Part shown: in pieces, positions 21,808 through 31,959 of the stretch | Numbering within the stretch: the stretch's first letter is position 1 | How the letters are laid out: the number at the start of each line of letters is the position of its first letter | DNA from: Rapana venosa | Taxonomy: Eukaryota > Mollusca > Gastropoda > Neogastropoda > Muricidae | DNA length: 64,000 nt | NCBI GenBank assembly: GCA_028751875.1 | Contig: CM054145.1 | Location: 46,152,807 to 46,216,806 of the forward strand | Direction of reading: 5' to 3' | The notes under the pieces: generated by a model | What the model saw: the letters and a program-made list of their open reading frames with translations, nothing else | What the model was told of the DNA's origin: nothing | Databases searched by the model: none | Program-made: the position numbers and the translations under genes

Positions 21808-21815
21808 TATTACAT
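21521..21815 (-). mobile_element. SINE-B, head-truncated copy
   Basis: On the minus strand the core (AGTCTTTCGGATGAGACGATAA) is followed by CCCGTGTGTTACAGAAAATT, CACGGCAACAAGAGAGTTG and GCCACTCTGGTAGGGAAAG. An internal A-run of about 25 (21631-21655 as T) follows. The distal module carries the perfect palindrome GCTCTCCCCGGGGAGAGC (21585-21602) and ends TTAAAGTGGTATAAATAAA. Confidence 0.9.
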
Positions 21816-21844
21816 TATCCTCACAGTAAAATAAGATAATTTTG

Positions 21845-21985
21845 CAAACACACGCACATACACACACACACACATACACACACAGCTGCCCTAACACACA
21901 CACACAGAGGCACACACACACACACACACACACACAGACTGTGCGAACACACACAAACACACACGAGCGCGCCCGCGCGCGCTTT
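21845..21985. repeat. (CA)n array with CG-rich end
   Basis: CA blocks with interruptions and a GCGCGCCCGCGCGCGC stretch near 21967-21982. Confidence 0.9.
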
Positions 21986-23225
21986 AATCAACTGTAAAGG
22001 ACTGACAGAAACTAGCAAATAAATTAACATAAAATAAGATCTGTCCAAACAAATGAACAAAGCATATTTTTTATTATACAAGATCCTAGCTCAGCAATAT
22101 ATAATTATCAATCATCAGTTTTGTCTACAATCTTCAGTTTGCAACATTGACCCCTCTGTAGAAGAATAAATTTGAACAGCCGAGAGCTGAGGTTGTCTCC
22201 CGTCATAACATGATTCGTGCTGCACGAGGAAAATAATTTGTTAGCCCACAGAGGGCGCTGACTTACTAGGCATGCGCACTGGTGAGTTCAGTTGACGCTG
22301 ACTGATTCAAAATTCGTTGCTACAGAATGGACAAGACCGGTTGTGTTTTGTCAGTCTCCATGCAGTTTTCATTCAAGGCTACAGGTAACTTTTTTTAGTC
22401 CATTTTCTTATTCATAATTATCTTAGCATAATTGAAAAATAAATCCTATGGAATAGCAATAAGATTTTAAGAAGGTGGGGAAGTTTTTTTCTCCTATACC
22501 GGGTTCCAAAATGGAGTTATGTAAATTATCATGGCAGGGGAAAATTTCCGTCAGCTTCCACTCCTGTATCGAGGTTTCTATTTGTAACACAATCAGAAAT
22601 AGCTACAACATTGGAATGTTGGCGAGTTCCATGTCATAACCACGAAACTATTCCGCTCCCCTGCCCAAAGTATGGCTATTAAATTTTACAGTTTAATTCG
22701 CAGTTGAACATTTTTTTATGTTCAATGACCCAAAAAAGGTGCTGCTTTGTGTCATCTCCCTCCACCTTTACAGTTTTCACGTGTACAGAAGAGAGTGGCT
22801 AAATTATAAAGTAAACGCTCTTGGTCCTCGGAAGGTAACAAGAAAAGGCCAACTTGGAGGCCGTTATTATCACTCCTCCGCTTTGGTTGAAAAACGATCT
22901 TGTAGAGTGTGGAGAGTTGGGTGGATATGGAAGGTGTGTACTTGCCTGCGTCTATTAGTCAGTTACCCCCTCCCCTCAATACCAGCCACCTTCCAGCTTT
23001 TGTGCCTGCGTCGAGTTACGTAGCGTAAATATGAGACACGCCACGTATATTTCTGATAGTAAAATGAGCTTTCGCCCAAAGAAAACCCTACAAAGGAAAA
23101 AGAGTGAAAGTAAGGGATGTGTGTTCCCCATAGTGCACCATTCAAATAGTCACATATTACATGTAATTGCCATGTTTATGTTTTGTAAATATCCTTGAGA
23201 TAAAGAATAGAAATGTCAATGTTTG
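21986..23225. other. Repeat-free interval with weak promoter-like features
   Basis: No recognisable repeat lies in about 1.2 kb. AGCCCACAGAGGGCGCTG (22243-22260) resembles a CTCF core and GGCATGCGCACTGG (22269-22282) an NRF1-like half site. Then an ATG at 22327 opens about 20 codons ending in a splice-donor-like CTACAGGTAACT (22380-22391). I cannot find a matching second exon. A host first exon here is only a possibility. Confidence 0.25.
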
Positions 23226-23227
23226 TT

Positions 23228-23244
23228 CAACCCCCCCCCCCCCC

Positions 23245-23292
<48 letters not shown>

Positions 23293-23295
23293 GTG
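23228..23295. repeat. C-run, (CA)n and TATA block
   Basis: About 18 C, then CA (23249-23282), then ATATATAT. Confidence 0.9.
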
Positions 23296-23353
23296 TATGC
23301 ATACATATTGCCAATTTTATTTGGGGTGGCAGCCAGTGATAGAGCCTAGCATG

Positions 23354-23690
23354 GTGAACGAGATAGCCGAGTGTTTAGAGTGTTGCACTTGCGATTTAAC
23401 GGCCAGGGTTCGAGCCACAACTCAGGTGCTTTTTCAAGGGAATTTTTTCCCAGAACATCAGTGCTGAGGGGGGTACTCTGCCAGAAGTGCGTCTGAGGAA
23501 ACCGTAAACTGAGGTCTGTGTGCAAACACACGCACAACATGTTGCCAACACGTTAAAGCCCGTTCTGCCTTTCGGAAACGGCTACGTGTACTGGTGGGAC
23601 TGGATAAAAAGAAATTACAAAAACTGCATGCACTCAGGAACTGAATGTATAAAAGCTCATGAGCGCTTATCTTTGCAATAAAATTGAATA
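23354..23690 (+). mobile_element. SINE-A, diverged full-length copy
   Basis: GAGATAGCCGAGTGTTTAGAG is the A-box region and AGGGTTCGAGCC the B-box. The core reads CTGAGGAAACCGTAAACTGAGG. The 3' half has GTGTACTGGTGGGACTGGAT, AACTGAATGTATAAAAG and an AATAAAATTGAATA end. Confidence 0.8.
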
Positions 23691-23780
23691 CACACACACA
23701 CATACACACACGCACACACACACGCCACACACACACACACACTCTCACTCACTCACTCACTCACTCACTCACTCACACAC
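23691..23780. repeat. (CA)n and (CTCA)n array
   Basis: CA blocks to 23741 and CTCA/CACT units to 23773. Confidence 0.9.
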
Positions 23781-23837
23781 AAACGACTTCTTGAAAACTC
23801 CTTGAATTTTACACTGAGAGTACTCAATGAACCCAGG

Positions 23838-24125
23838 CTTCAGGATGTTCATGCAAGGGGGTTTCTTTTCCCCTGGAGCCTAACAGCAGTACTGACTCTA
23901 TCCCTCCGAAAGTCCCCTGTCACTATAAAATAGGTCACTTGTACAAGTGTATGCAGAACATGTTGCACACGTTAAACCCCATTCTGCCTTTCGAGAGAGT
24001 AGACCCTTGCATGCCAATAGGAGTGGATAATAGAATAAAAACGAATTGTCATGCACATTGGTGTCGTGTTGACATCGTCCCCGAGGTCGGAATGCATCTA
24101 CCTTAGTGGTGAACAAACATACGTA
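23838..24125 (+). mobile_element. SINE-A2, head-truncated copy
   Basis: TTCCCCTGGAGCCTAACAGCAG, GCAGAACATGTTGCACACG and ATTCTGCCTTTCGAGAGAGT are core and middle. The tail is the A2 type: ATTGGTGTCGTGTTGACATC, CCCGAGGTCGGAATGC and TACCTTAGTGGTGAAC. A further blurred core-like stretch (CTGGAGTTAATCATTCCGAC, TTAACCCGAGGTCC) lies at 24195-24270. Confidence 0.7.
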
Positions 24126-24422
24126 TAAAGTTGAAGATTTGAATCTGGACAGCTGCATCTGGTGAATTATTAGAGGCATCTGTTTGATGTTCGTCTGGAG
24201 TTAATCATTCCGACTCAATTCCCATGCACGTCCTGCCAAGCAGAATGTTAACCCGAGGTCCTTTGTGCTAGCTTCCTGTGAGTACTGGAACCAGAAAATC
24301 ATCTGTTTGTAGAAATGTGTACCAACTATGACTGGTGGTATGGATAGTACAAACATGCCCAGTAACCAGAATAACATTCTTTTATGTTAGCATTGTGCGT
24401 CTGATATATATATTGTGCGTCT

Positions 24423-24634
24423 CGTCCTTCGAATGAGACTATAAACCGAGGCCCCGTGTGCGACCGCATGCAGAACATCTTGCGCACATGTTAAATCCTG
24501 TTCCGCTTTTCGAAAGAGTAGGCCATTGTGTGCCGGTGGGAACAGATGACAAAATTTACAAAAACCGCATACACACGGGGACTGGATGTAAAAAGAAACA
24601 CATGAGTGTTTATTCCATTATCCTCAATTAAAAA
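24423..24634 (+). mobile_element. SINE-A core and 3' half
   Basis: TCCTTCGAATGAGACTATAAACC begins the core. GCAGAACATCTTGCGCACATG, CCATTGTGTGCCGGTGGGAAC, GGGGACTGGATGTAAAAAGA and TATTCCATTATCCTCAATT follow with little divergence. The tRNA head is absent. Confidence 0.9.
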
Positions 24635-24705
24635 AGCACTTTGTTGTGTTGCTTTAGAAGATTCAGCACTATATAAATTCCATACATTATTATTATTATT
24701 ATTAT
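24635..24705 (+). mobile_element. Short CR1/L2-like LINE 3' tail
   Basis: AGAAGATTCAGCACTATATAAATTCC and ATT triplets match the 3' end at 14870-14913. It is joined directly to the end of the SINE-A. Confidence 0.7.
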
Positions 24706-25475
24706 ATACAGTTCTGTGCGTGTGATTGTCATTAGATGCTGGCCAGCAGCCATGATCCCTCTGATCAGAGAACTCGAGATGAAGTGCACGAGTATAGCGA
24801 CACGGTTCCATTGGACTGCAGACCGTGATCCCATGACCATTCCCTCTCATAGGCTGCTGTAGGGAATAGGGAAGAAGCACTTCAGCAAAACTCTAAAGCC
24901 AGCTCTTTGAGTAGCCTCTAATTGTTCAAACGCATGTTCATTCGTTTTGGTCTTTGAAGTGAGAATATTCTACAGTTCGAGTGAGTTTTCAAGAAAAGGA
25001 ACAAGACAGAAACAAAGTGATAGAAAAGAGGGAACTCCTAGCACAGAAACTCCGCTTTGGGTGCTTAATAATTATACTGACAGGCTCCGTGGTGTCTCCA
25101 CGGGAAAGGGCAGATATTGATTGTTGAAAGCTGAACTTTGCTACATAAAGTAGAGAAACAAAACCTATACCAGCAATAGCCCCCTTGCTCAGTTCTGGCA
25201 CTTCTTCAGAAAGTAGCTGATACGCATCTGTTTAGTACTTGAAGAATTTCATTCATGTAAGTTAAGGCTTTCTGATCACATTTTGCTGCTTTAGCATTGG
25301 GGAATACTTTATAGCATCTGTTAGATAACCTGTCAGTTGCCTTTAGATGACCACTGGACAACAAATATATGATTGCCTTTAAAATCCCCTGCTAGAAAAA
25401 CTAAAAATGGAATTATCTCAAAAAGAAGCTAAAATAGTAAACTAAACTGAATAGACAAAAAACCTAAATGAACGT
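24706..25475. other. Unassigned sequence
   Basis: No gene or repeat is recognised. Confidence 0.5.
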
Positions 25476-26200
25476 AAAGTAGCAGATTTAAAGTATATAA
25501 ATTAAACTAAACCATGAATAAAATTAAGCCAAACCGTAAATAAAACTAAATCTGATCAACTAAGCCGTGAATAAAACTAAAAGAAACCTTGAATAAAATA
25601 AAACCAACTAAAACTAAACCAAAACTTAAATAAAACTAAACGAACTAAAACACAACCCAAAATTGATTAAAACTAATTTAAGATTCAACCAAACCTTGCA
25701 TAAAACTAAACCAGCTACGACTAAACCAAAACTTGGAATAAAACTAAAGCAACTAAAACTAAACCAAAACTTGGAATAAAACTAAAGCAACTAAAACTAA
25801 ACCTAAACTTGAATAAAAACTAAACCAGCTAAAACTAAACCAAAACTTGAATAAAAACTCAACCAATTAAAACTAAACCAAAATTTGAATAAAACTAAAC
25901 CAGCTAAACCAAAACGTGAATAAAACTAAACCAAAACTTGAATTAAAACTAAACCAACTAAAACTTAAAACTTGAATATAACTAAACCAAACCTTGAATA
26001 AAACTAAACCAACCTAAACTAAACCAAAACTTGAATTAAAACTAAACCAACTAAAACTTAAACAAAACTTGAATAAAACTAAACCAACTAAAACTAAACC
26101 AAAACTTGAATTAAAACTAAACCAACTAAAACTTAAAACTTGAATAAAACTAAACCAAACCTTGAATAAAACTTGAATTAAACTAAAACAAAATAAATCA
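25476..26200. repeat. Minisatellite, about 37-bp unit (AAACTAAACC-rich)
   Basis: Roughly 20 imperfect units of the form AATAAAACTAAACCAACTAA plus AACTAAACCAAAACTTG, with a shorter AAACTAAACC sub-period. The strand is almost free of G except for TTG. Frames through it on the minus strand read Phe/Leu/Val/Ser strings and have no gene character. Confidence 0.9.
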
Positions 26201-26806
26201 TTAACAAAAGGGGACAACATGTAAATAAATCAAACTGAATATTCTTAGCCGATTGAAACTGCACTTAAACCAGGCCAATACCAGTTTAAAACATCAAAAG
26301 TATAAAAGCTAAAATGAAATAAAAGCAACAAACCCAAAACGGATCACTTCGCCCTACACACCCAATAAAAAGAAAGCCAACAAAAACATAGTTCTCCCCC
26401 CTTTGAAGATCTCTAAACAATAAATAAATCCCCAAAAAACAAAATTAATAAAACTCTGTATCACAGATCAAAAGGGAGCATTTTTGGTAATTACAGTGAT
26501 TTTGGTGTCTGAAAAAGATAATCTTTAAAGGCACTGGCAACACTAGGTACAAATCATCTTTCCTTCATTAGTGAAAATGACCATGACTTTAAATCTGGTC
26601 GCAAGGTCTGCCCCTGTGAGTCTGAAGGTATTTTTTTTTGTCCTGATCAGGGCTCTGAAGGCTAGTCTACATACTGGACATGTGGGTGGGCACTGCAATA
26701 GGAGTGAAGACATATCGGCTCTTGTGCATAGCTTGCTTCTTTCTTAGATGACCAGTGGCTTTGCTCCCCCCTTATACTCTTGTAGGCGTTTTCCAAACTG
26801 TTTTTT
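26201..26806. other. Unassigned sequence between minisatellites
   Basis: No coding or repeat signal beyond A-rich stretches. Confidence 0.5.
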
Positions 26807-26819
26807 TTTTTAAATCTTA

Positions 26820-27335
26820 GTCTGCAGAAGTGCTTACATTAAGGTTTTAGTTGTCATCCAATCTGTCTTGGCTCTTTTTAGTCTCTATAGTCATAAGTCC
26901 TAAGAGTAGGGTTAAAGTCTTCATCCAGTCTGTCTGGGTTCTTTTCAGGTTATTTAGTCTGCAGAAGTCTTAATACTAGGGTAAAGTCGTCACCCAATCC
27001 GTTTTGGTTCCTTTTAGTTTCTATAGTCAGCAGAAGTCCTAACAGTAGGGTTAAAGTCGCCATAAGAATCGTCTTGGTTCTTTTTAGTCTTAGTCTGCAG
27101 AAGTCCTAACAGTAGGGTTAAAGTCGTCATGCAATCTGTCTGGGTTCTTTTTAGGTTATTTGGTCTGCAGAAGTCTTAATACTAGGGTAAAGTCGTCACC
27201 CAATCCGTTTTGGTTCCCTTTAGTCTTAGTCTGCAGAAGTCCTAACACAGGGATTAAAGTCATCATCCAATCTGTCTTGGTTCATTTTAGTCTCTGCAGA
27301 AATCCTAACATAGGGGTTCAAGTCATGCTGATCAC
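26820..27335. repeat. Tandem repeat, 65-70-bp unit with higher-order structure
   Basis: About eight units are marked by CTGCAGAAGTC at 26959, 27028 (as CAGCAGAAGTC), 27095, 27165, 27231 and 27294, with two more diverged to the left. Each carries TAGGGTTAAAGTCGTCA and TCTGTCTTGGTTC. The variant TTAATACTAGGGTAAAGTC recurs about 205 bp apart (26969 and 27175), indicating a three-unit higher-order repeat. Confidence 0.85.
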
Positions 27336-27427
27336 ATGGCAGTTCTAGGAAGAAAGTAGTTTCTCCGGTACTAGTGCCTTCAGCTTGGAGCTTTCCTTTC
27401 ACCACCAAGACCTCTTGGAACTTCCTC

Positions 27428-28460
27428 TCACCACAATGTCACATCAGAAAACTCCCCATCAAGATGTCACTCCAGAAAACTTCCTTCCCATTAAGATGTT
27501 ACTTCAGAAAACTTCCCTTCCATCAAGATGTCACCTCAGAAAGTTTCCCTTGTATCAAGATGTCACTTCAGAAAACTTCAATCCCATCAAGGAAGATGTT
27601 ACTTCAGAAAACTTCCCATCAAGGAAGATGTCGCTTCAGAAAACTTATATCCCATCAAGGAAGATGTCGCCTCGGAAAACTTACCTCCCATCAAGATGTC
27701 ACTTCAGAAAACTTCCCTCCCATCAAGATACTTCAGAAATCTTCCCTTCCATCAAGATGTCACCTCAGAAAGCTTCCCTTGTATCAAGATGTCACTTCAG
27801 AAAACTTCAATCCCATCAAGGAAGATGTTACTTCAGAAAACTTCCCATCAAGATGTCGCTTCAGAAAACTTACATCCCATCAAGGAAGATGTCGCCTCGG
27901 AAAACTTACCTCCCATCAAGATGTCACTTCAGAAAACTTCCCTCCCATCAAGAGGTCACTTCAGAAAACTTCCATCCTATCAAGATGTCACTTCCAACAA
28001 CCTCCTTCTACTGAAGATGTCACTTCAGAAAACTTCCATCCCATCAAGGAAGATGTCACTTCAGAAAACTTCCCTTCCATCAAGACGTCACTTCAGAAAT
28101 CTTCCCTTCCATCACAACATCACTTCAGAAATCTTCCCTTCCATCAAGATGTCACTTCAGAAAACTTCCATCCCATCAAGATGTCACCTCAGAAAACTTC
28201 CATCCCATCAAGATGTCACTTCAGAAAACTTCCATCCTATCAAGATGTCACTTTAGAAAACTTCCATCTCATCAAGATGTCACTTCTGAAAACTTCCATC
28301 TCATCAAGATGTCACCTCAGAAAACTTCCATACCATCAAGATGTCACTTCAGAAAACTTCCATCCCATCAAGATGTCACCTCAAAACTTCCATACCATCA
28401 AGATGTCACTTCAGAAAACTTCCATCCCATCAAGATGTCACTTCCAAGTTTCCCAGTTTG
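27428..28460. repeat. Minisatellite, 32-bp unit, about 30 copies
   Basis: The unit is ATGTCACTTCAGAAAACTTC followed by CATCCCATCAAG, with some units lengthened by GGAAG. Because 32 is not a multiple of three and the unit has no stop in any forward frame, all three forward frames stay open for hundreds of codons. They encode cyclic versions of one 32-residue period (MSLQKTSIPSR, CHFRKLPSHQ, DVTSENFHPIK). The longest frame spans 27374-28510. No signal peptide, start context or splice evidence supports a gene. Confidence 0.9.
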
Positions 28461-29079
28461 TAAGTACATGGTTATATATCATTATATACTACTATATTTC
28501 AGCTGACTAAAAAAAAAGTATGATTCAATGTGTGTGATTTTCCACGTGTGCACATGCTGTGTTTTTTTTCTTCTAAAAATGTAAAGATCAGTGAGTTCAT
28601 TGTGATTGGGGAGGAGGGGATTGCTGTATAACGTACAAGTAGCTTATTCTTACCTGGGGCGAAGGCAGTGAAAACCAGACTATGAAGTTTGATGTCAGTA
28701 TGACAATGAAATGTCAGAATGACTTAATTCTTGTATATATAGAGTAATTTTTGCTGTCGCCGACTTGGCAGATATGTTGAGCGAGGATTGTTAAATGAAG
28801 CGCCACTTTGCAATTTTCTTTTAAGTTCGTGGTCCATCACTTTTGTTTTCGAAGTTTCCTGTGGATAGATTAATTTGCTGTGGTTTTGTCTTGTACAAAA
28901 ATGAGTAAACTTAACCCATTGCAGTCTTAACATCACGTGAGGTTAACATTCAGGTAATGAAACTTTGAATGACTTTGATTCATCAGTTGGGATTACGGCT
29001 GATATGTACTGGAATTGGTGTCAAGAATCTTGCTTTCACATCCTGACCCCTTTGTTTTTAATGTATGTTTGGTTACCAG
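28461..29079. other. Unassigned sequence
   Basis: No gene or repeat is recognised. It ends in a pyrimidine/T-rich stretch and TTACCAG that could be a splice acceptor (29073-29079). Confidence 0.45.
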
Positions 29080-29328
29080 GTGCCAAAAAGAGTTCAGAAA
29101 ATTGTCATGAAAGCTTGGGCCACAGGAACCTCACCTACTTGTTGCAAGGGGAGGAAAGCGGCTTAGTTTTGCCACGTCATGTATCACGACTGCTTGCCAA
29201 GAATGTATCCTACAGACAACTCTTGAACACTAAGGAAGACACGAGAAGACAGAATTCAAGAGAACAAAGCAACAATGAGCCAGCCTTAGCAAGTCAGCTC
29301 TACTGTAAAGAACTAGACTATCCTGCAG
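29080..29328 (+). CDS. Candidate internal exon (unrecognised protein)
   Basis: A 249-bp open block lies between an acceptor-like GTTACCAG (to 29079) and a donor-like CCTGCAGGTGACA (29323-29335). In the frame that is open across it, the block enters and leaves in the same phase, as internal exons often do. The peptide includes GHRNLTYLLQGEESGLVL and SRLLAKNVSYRQLLNTKED. I recognise no domain. It lies in the repeat-poor part of the window. It could equally be a chance open stretch. Confidence 0.25.
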
Positions 29329-29574
29329 GTGACAAATGATGGAGAACGATACTGGAGCAGACTGAATAAGGAGACGGACATCAAAGAATGGACCGATCTT
29401 GACATGGCAGTAATGCTACTTAAGAAAAGTGAAGACGGACCAGATTTGAGAAAACTTCCCCAACTCATCTGCATCTCTGGTATCTTCACGGACCAGTCAC
29501 ATTAATGGACTGCCGATACGAACCCAGGCAAACAGTAATGTCTTTGATGGACGCCGCTACACATCACAGCTGGT
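29329..29574 (+). CDS. Candidate coding continuation, frame-shifted
   Basis: A frame open to 29505 reads VTNDGERYWSRLNKETDIKE and LDMAVMLLKKSEDGPDLRKL. A second frame opens from about 29446 with SSRTSHINGLPIRTQANSN and FDGRRYTSQL and meets a donor-like CAGCTGGTGAGAA at 29570-29582. The peptides look protein-like but need a frame change near 29450, so this would be a pseudogene or two exons. No family is recognised. Confidence 0.2.
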
Positions 29575-29669
29575 GAGAACCATATATGATCAGTCTGTAT
29601 GTATGCCAGTGTTTGTGTGTAGTGCGTTTGTCTCCATGTCTGTCATCTCGTATGCTTCACTGGTTTGTC

Positions 29670-29730
29670 TGTCCATGTGTGTATGTATATATATATATAT
29701 ATATGTGTGTGTATATATATATATTATTCC
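29670..29730. repeat. TA/TG microsatellite
   Basis: TATG, TA and TGTG units. Confidence 0.85.
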
Positions 29731-29734
29731 TTGG

Positions 29735-29835
29735 GGTGAGCTCGGAGGTGCTAGGTTCACTGGTAGTGAGATATTGCGTATGTGACCGTTTTTACTCACT
29801 ATTAAGGTTGCCACATTCCGACCTCGGGGTGTGTG
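29735..29835 (-). mobile_element. SINE-A2 tail fragment
   Basis: ACTGGTAGTGAGATATTGCG, TATGTGACCGTTTTTACTC, ATTAAGGTTGCCACATTCC and GACCTCGGGG are the complement of the A2 tail. Confidence 0.6.
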
Positions 29836-30460
29836 TATATTCACATTTTTATCTCAAGCTTGTCTGTCTTGTGTTTTTGTTTGTCTTTTCGACTTTCGGT
29901 CCTTCTTTGACGAGGGCCTGTGTTAAATAATGAATGTTAGATGTTTGTTGGATTCCCTGTATCGACAGTCCAGACAAGAGTGATGAAAGGCCTGCCTAGT
30001 TAAAGTGAGAACCAAGAGGTCACATACTGACGGGCCAGGGTAAAATACTGAAGCTATCACTTTAATTTTTCTTCTTCTCTCCTTTCACTCTGAGGAGTTA
30101 TTGGGGCACTGTGCTGACCTTTTCAGAGTGTCTTTCAGGAAAGTATAAACTTACAGAGCCCATCCCTCTGTAAGGATGTAATGCATGCTACTGCTGGGTA
30201 TGTTTGTGTTACCATAACCCACCAAAAACTGACACAAGTTATGGGATCTTTTGTATTCATATTTGATCTCTGTATGCGTTTTATTATACGCGTAAGAAAA
30301 TTAAGCACAGGTAGGTCTCTACTTGTTCATACCTCGGAGATAGTAAAAGCCCCATCTTTAATTTACCATTCGTACCTGCTGAGATACAGCCGTAGGACTT
30401 GAGGGACCTACTGGGATGGAAGTCAAAGGCTCTGTCCCCTCAGCTGTTCATTCGTTGACA
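29836..30460. other. Unassigned sequence
   Basis: No gene or repeat is recognised. Confidence 0.5.
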
Positions 30461-30645
30461 GTTCTGTGTCAATCTGAACATCGGTATAATAGTTCTTTTC
30501 CTAAACGCATTGAAGTTCTGTGTCAATCTGAACATCGGTATAATAGTTCTTTTCCTAAACGCATTGAAGTTCTGTGTCAATCTGAGCATCAGTATAATAG
30601 TTCTTTTCCTAAACGCATTGAAGTTCTATGTCAATCTGAAGGTCA
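30461..30645 (+). repeat. 54-bp tandem repeat, 3.4 copies, in frame
   Basis: Units at 30461, 30515, 30569 and a partial at 30623 are nearly identical. The length is a multiple of three, so a 97-codon frame (30416-30709) reads VLCQSEHRYNSSFPKRIE three times. The frame has an ATG but no recognisable domain or signal sequence, so it is recorded as a repeat. Confidence 0.85.
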
Positions 30646-31119
30646 GGTTGACATTGGTTTTCTTAGTTACAAACTACAGTGCCCGGGTCTAGAGCTCTCA
30701 TTTGTATAATTGGTTACTTTGTCTTTCGAAATGGTTAGATACAAAGCTCTAAACAAAAATAGAGACTAGAGTAATGAAGATTAATTATGTGAAAGCAGAA
30801 TATTGTTCTCGTGTACTCTACCAGACTGACACGTCAAAGAGGAAAGTGATTGCATTTCTTTGACATGCCGAAATTGACTTTGAAGAATGTCAGATAGGCA
30901 ATATACTCTATTTTAAAGTGACAAAATCATTAATTTCTGGGAATATGTGAGATATCAAGAAATATTTGAAGCTGGAAAATATAAATGTGGTAGACCTATA
31001 AGAAAAGTTTATCAACTTCTTTTCTAAAACAAACATGGTTAAAACATGTCGGAACTGGTATAAAAAGTTCTATTCTATACATTCTACTCATGGCATATTT
31101 CTCAAAAATAAGGTTACAG
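30646..31119. other. Unassigned AT-rich sequence
   Basis: No gene or repeat is recognised. Confidence 0.5.
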
Positions 31120-31292
31120 CTTTTCTGTGAGAGCGTGTTAAAACAAGAGCAGCACCACTCAATTAAAAAAAAAGTTTTCTGTCTACATTTTTCCTAACAT
31201 TTATTCAGAAATTCTCCTCTTTTACTTGTGCGAAATGCACGTAGCACACGGGACTTCAGTTTATAGTTTCATAGGAAGGACTAGCATGTTGA
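31120..31292 (-). mobile_element. SINE-B, diverged copy
   Basis: On the minus strand, CTAGTCCTTCCTATGAAACT and ATAAACTGAAGTCCCGTGTG are a diverged core. CATTTCGCACAAGTAAAAG and GAGTGGTGCTGCTCTTG follow in SINE-B order. It shares the TTACTTGNGC...AATGC variant with the copy at 33401. Confidence 0.6.
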
Positions 31293-31522
31293 TTTGCCTC
31301 TTAATGATCAAGTCAATCAATGCCATTAAATGTTGTCTTTGAATTTCCAGATCTCGTCACCACGGAAGACTAGCGCATCAAGAACGTACAAGTCAGCCAG
31401 AAAAAGGGCAACCCGGCCATTGAGACGTCAAGGAGCAGAACTCTGGCTGTCTTCTTTTTTTTAAAGGAAACGACATTTTCTATTAAAATACACAATAACA
31501 AAAAAAACCCGTTACCTCTCCC

Positions 31523-31570
31523 CCAGCACGCACGCGCGCGCACACACACGCATGCACGCACACACAAACG
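31523..31570. repeat. CG/CA alternating tract
   Basis: GCACGCACGCGCGCGCACAC and further CA units alternate purine and pyrimidine. Confidence 0.8.
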
Positions 31571-31821
31571 CAAAGAAATAACAAAAAAAACCTCCATTTT
31601 AAAAAAAAAAGTAGTTTTGTTGTTGTTGTTTTTTTTTACAATATACGTTAATTTCTTTTATTATATCGATTAAGCAGAACAGCCGATATTTACACTGCCT
31701 ATTTGTTGCCTTTAGGGGAAAAAATGCCATTGGTGTTCGATATATGAAGGAATCATGTCATCCATTATATATGATGGAGTATTCATTTTGAGTTTAAAAT
31801 TGCTGGTAGTTAAAGGCAACT

Positions 31822-31959
31822 GTATGTATTGGGCACTCAATCAAGGCAACGTATGTATTGGGCACTCAATCAAGGCAACGTATGTATTGGGCACTCAATC
31901 AAGGCAACGTATGTATTGGGCACTCAATCAAGGCAACGTATGTATTGGGCACTCAATCA
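31822..31959. repeat. 29-bp tandem repeat, 4.8 copies
   Basis: Perfect or near-perfect units start at 31822, 31851, 31880, 31909 and 31938 and contain TATTGGGCACTCAATCAAGG. The near identity suggests recent expansion. Confidence 0.95.

Noticed and set aside
27428..28460. CRISPR-like array
   Set aside because: Units of 32 bp follow each other without unique spacers and the context is a eukaryotic genome. It is a minisatellite.
30416..30709. 97-codon protein with 18-residue repeats as a gene
   Set aside because: The 54-bp repeat keeps frame because its length is a multiple of three; there is no other support for coding. It is recorded as a repeat.
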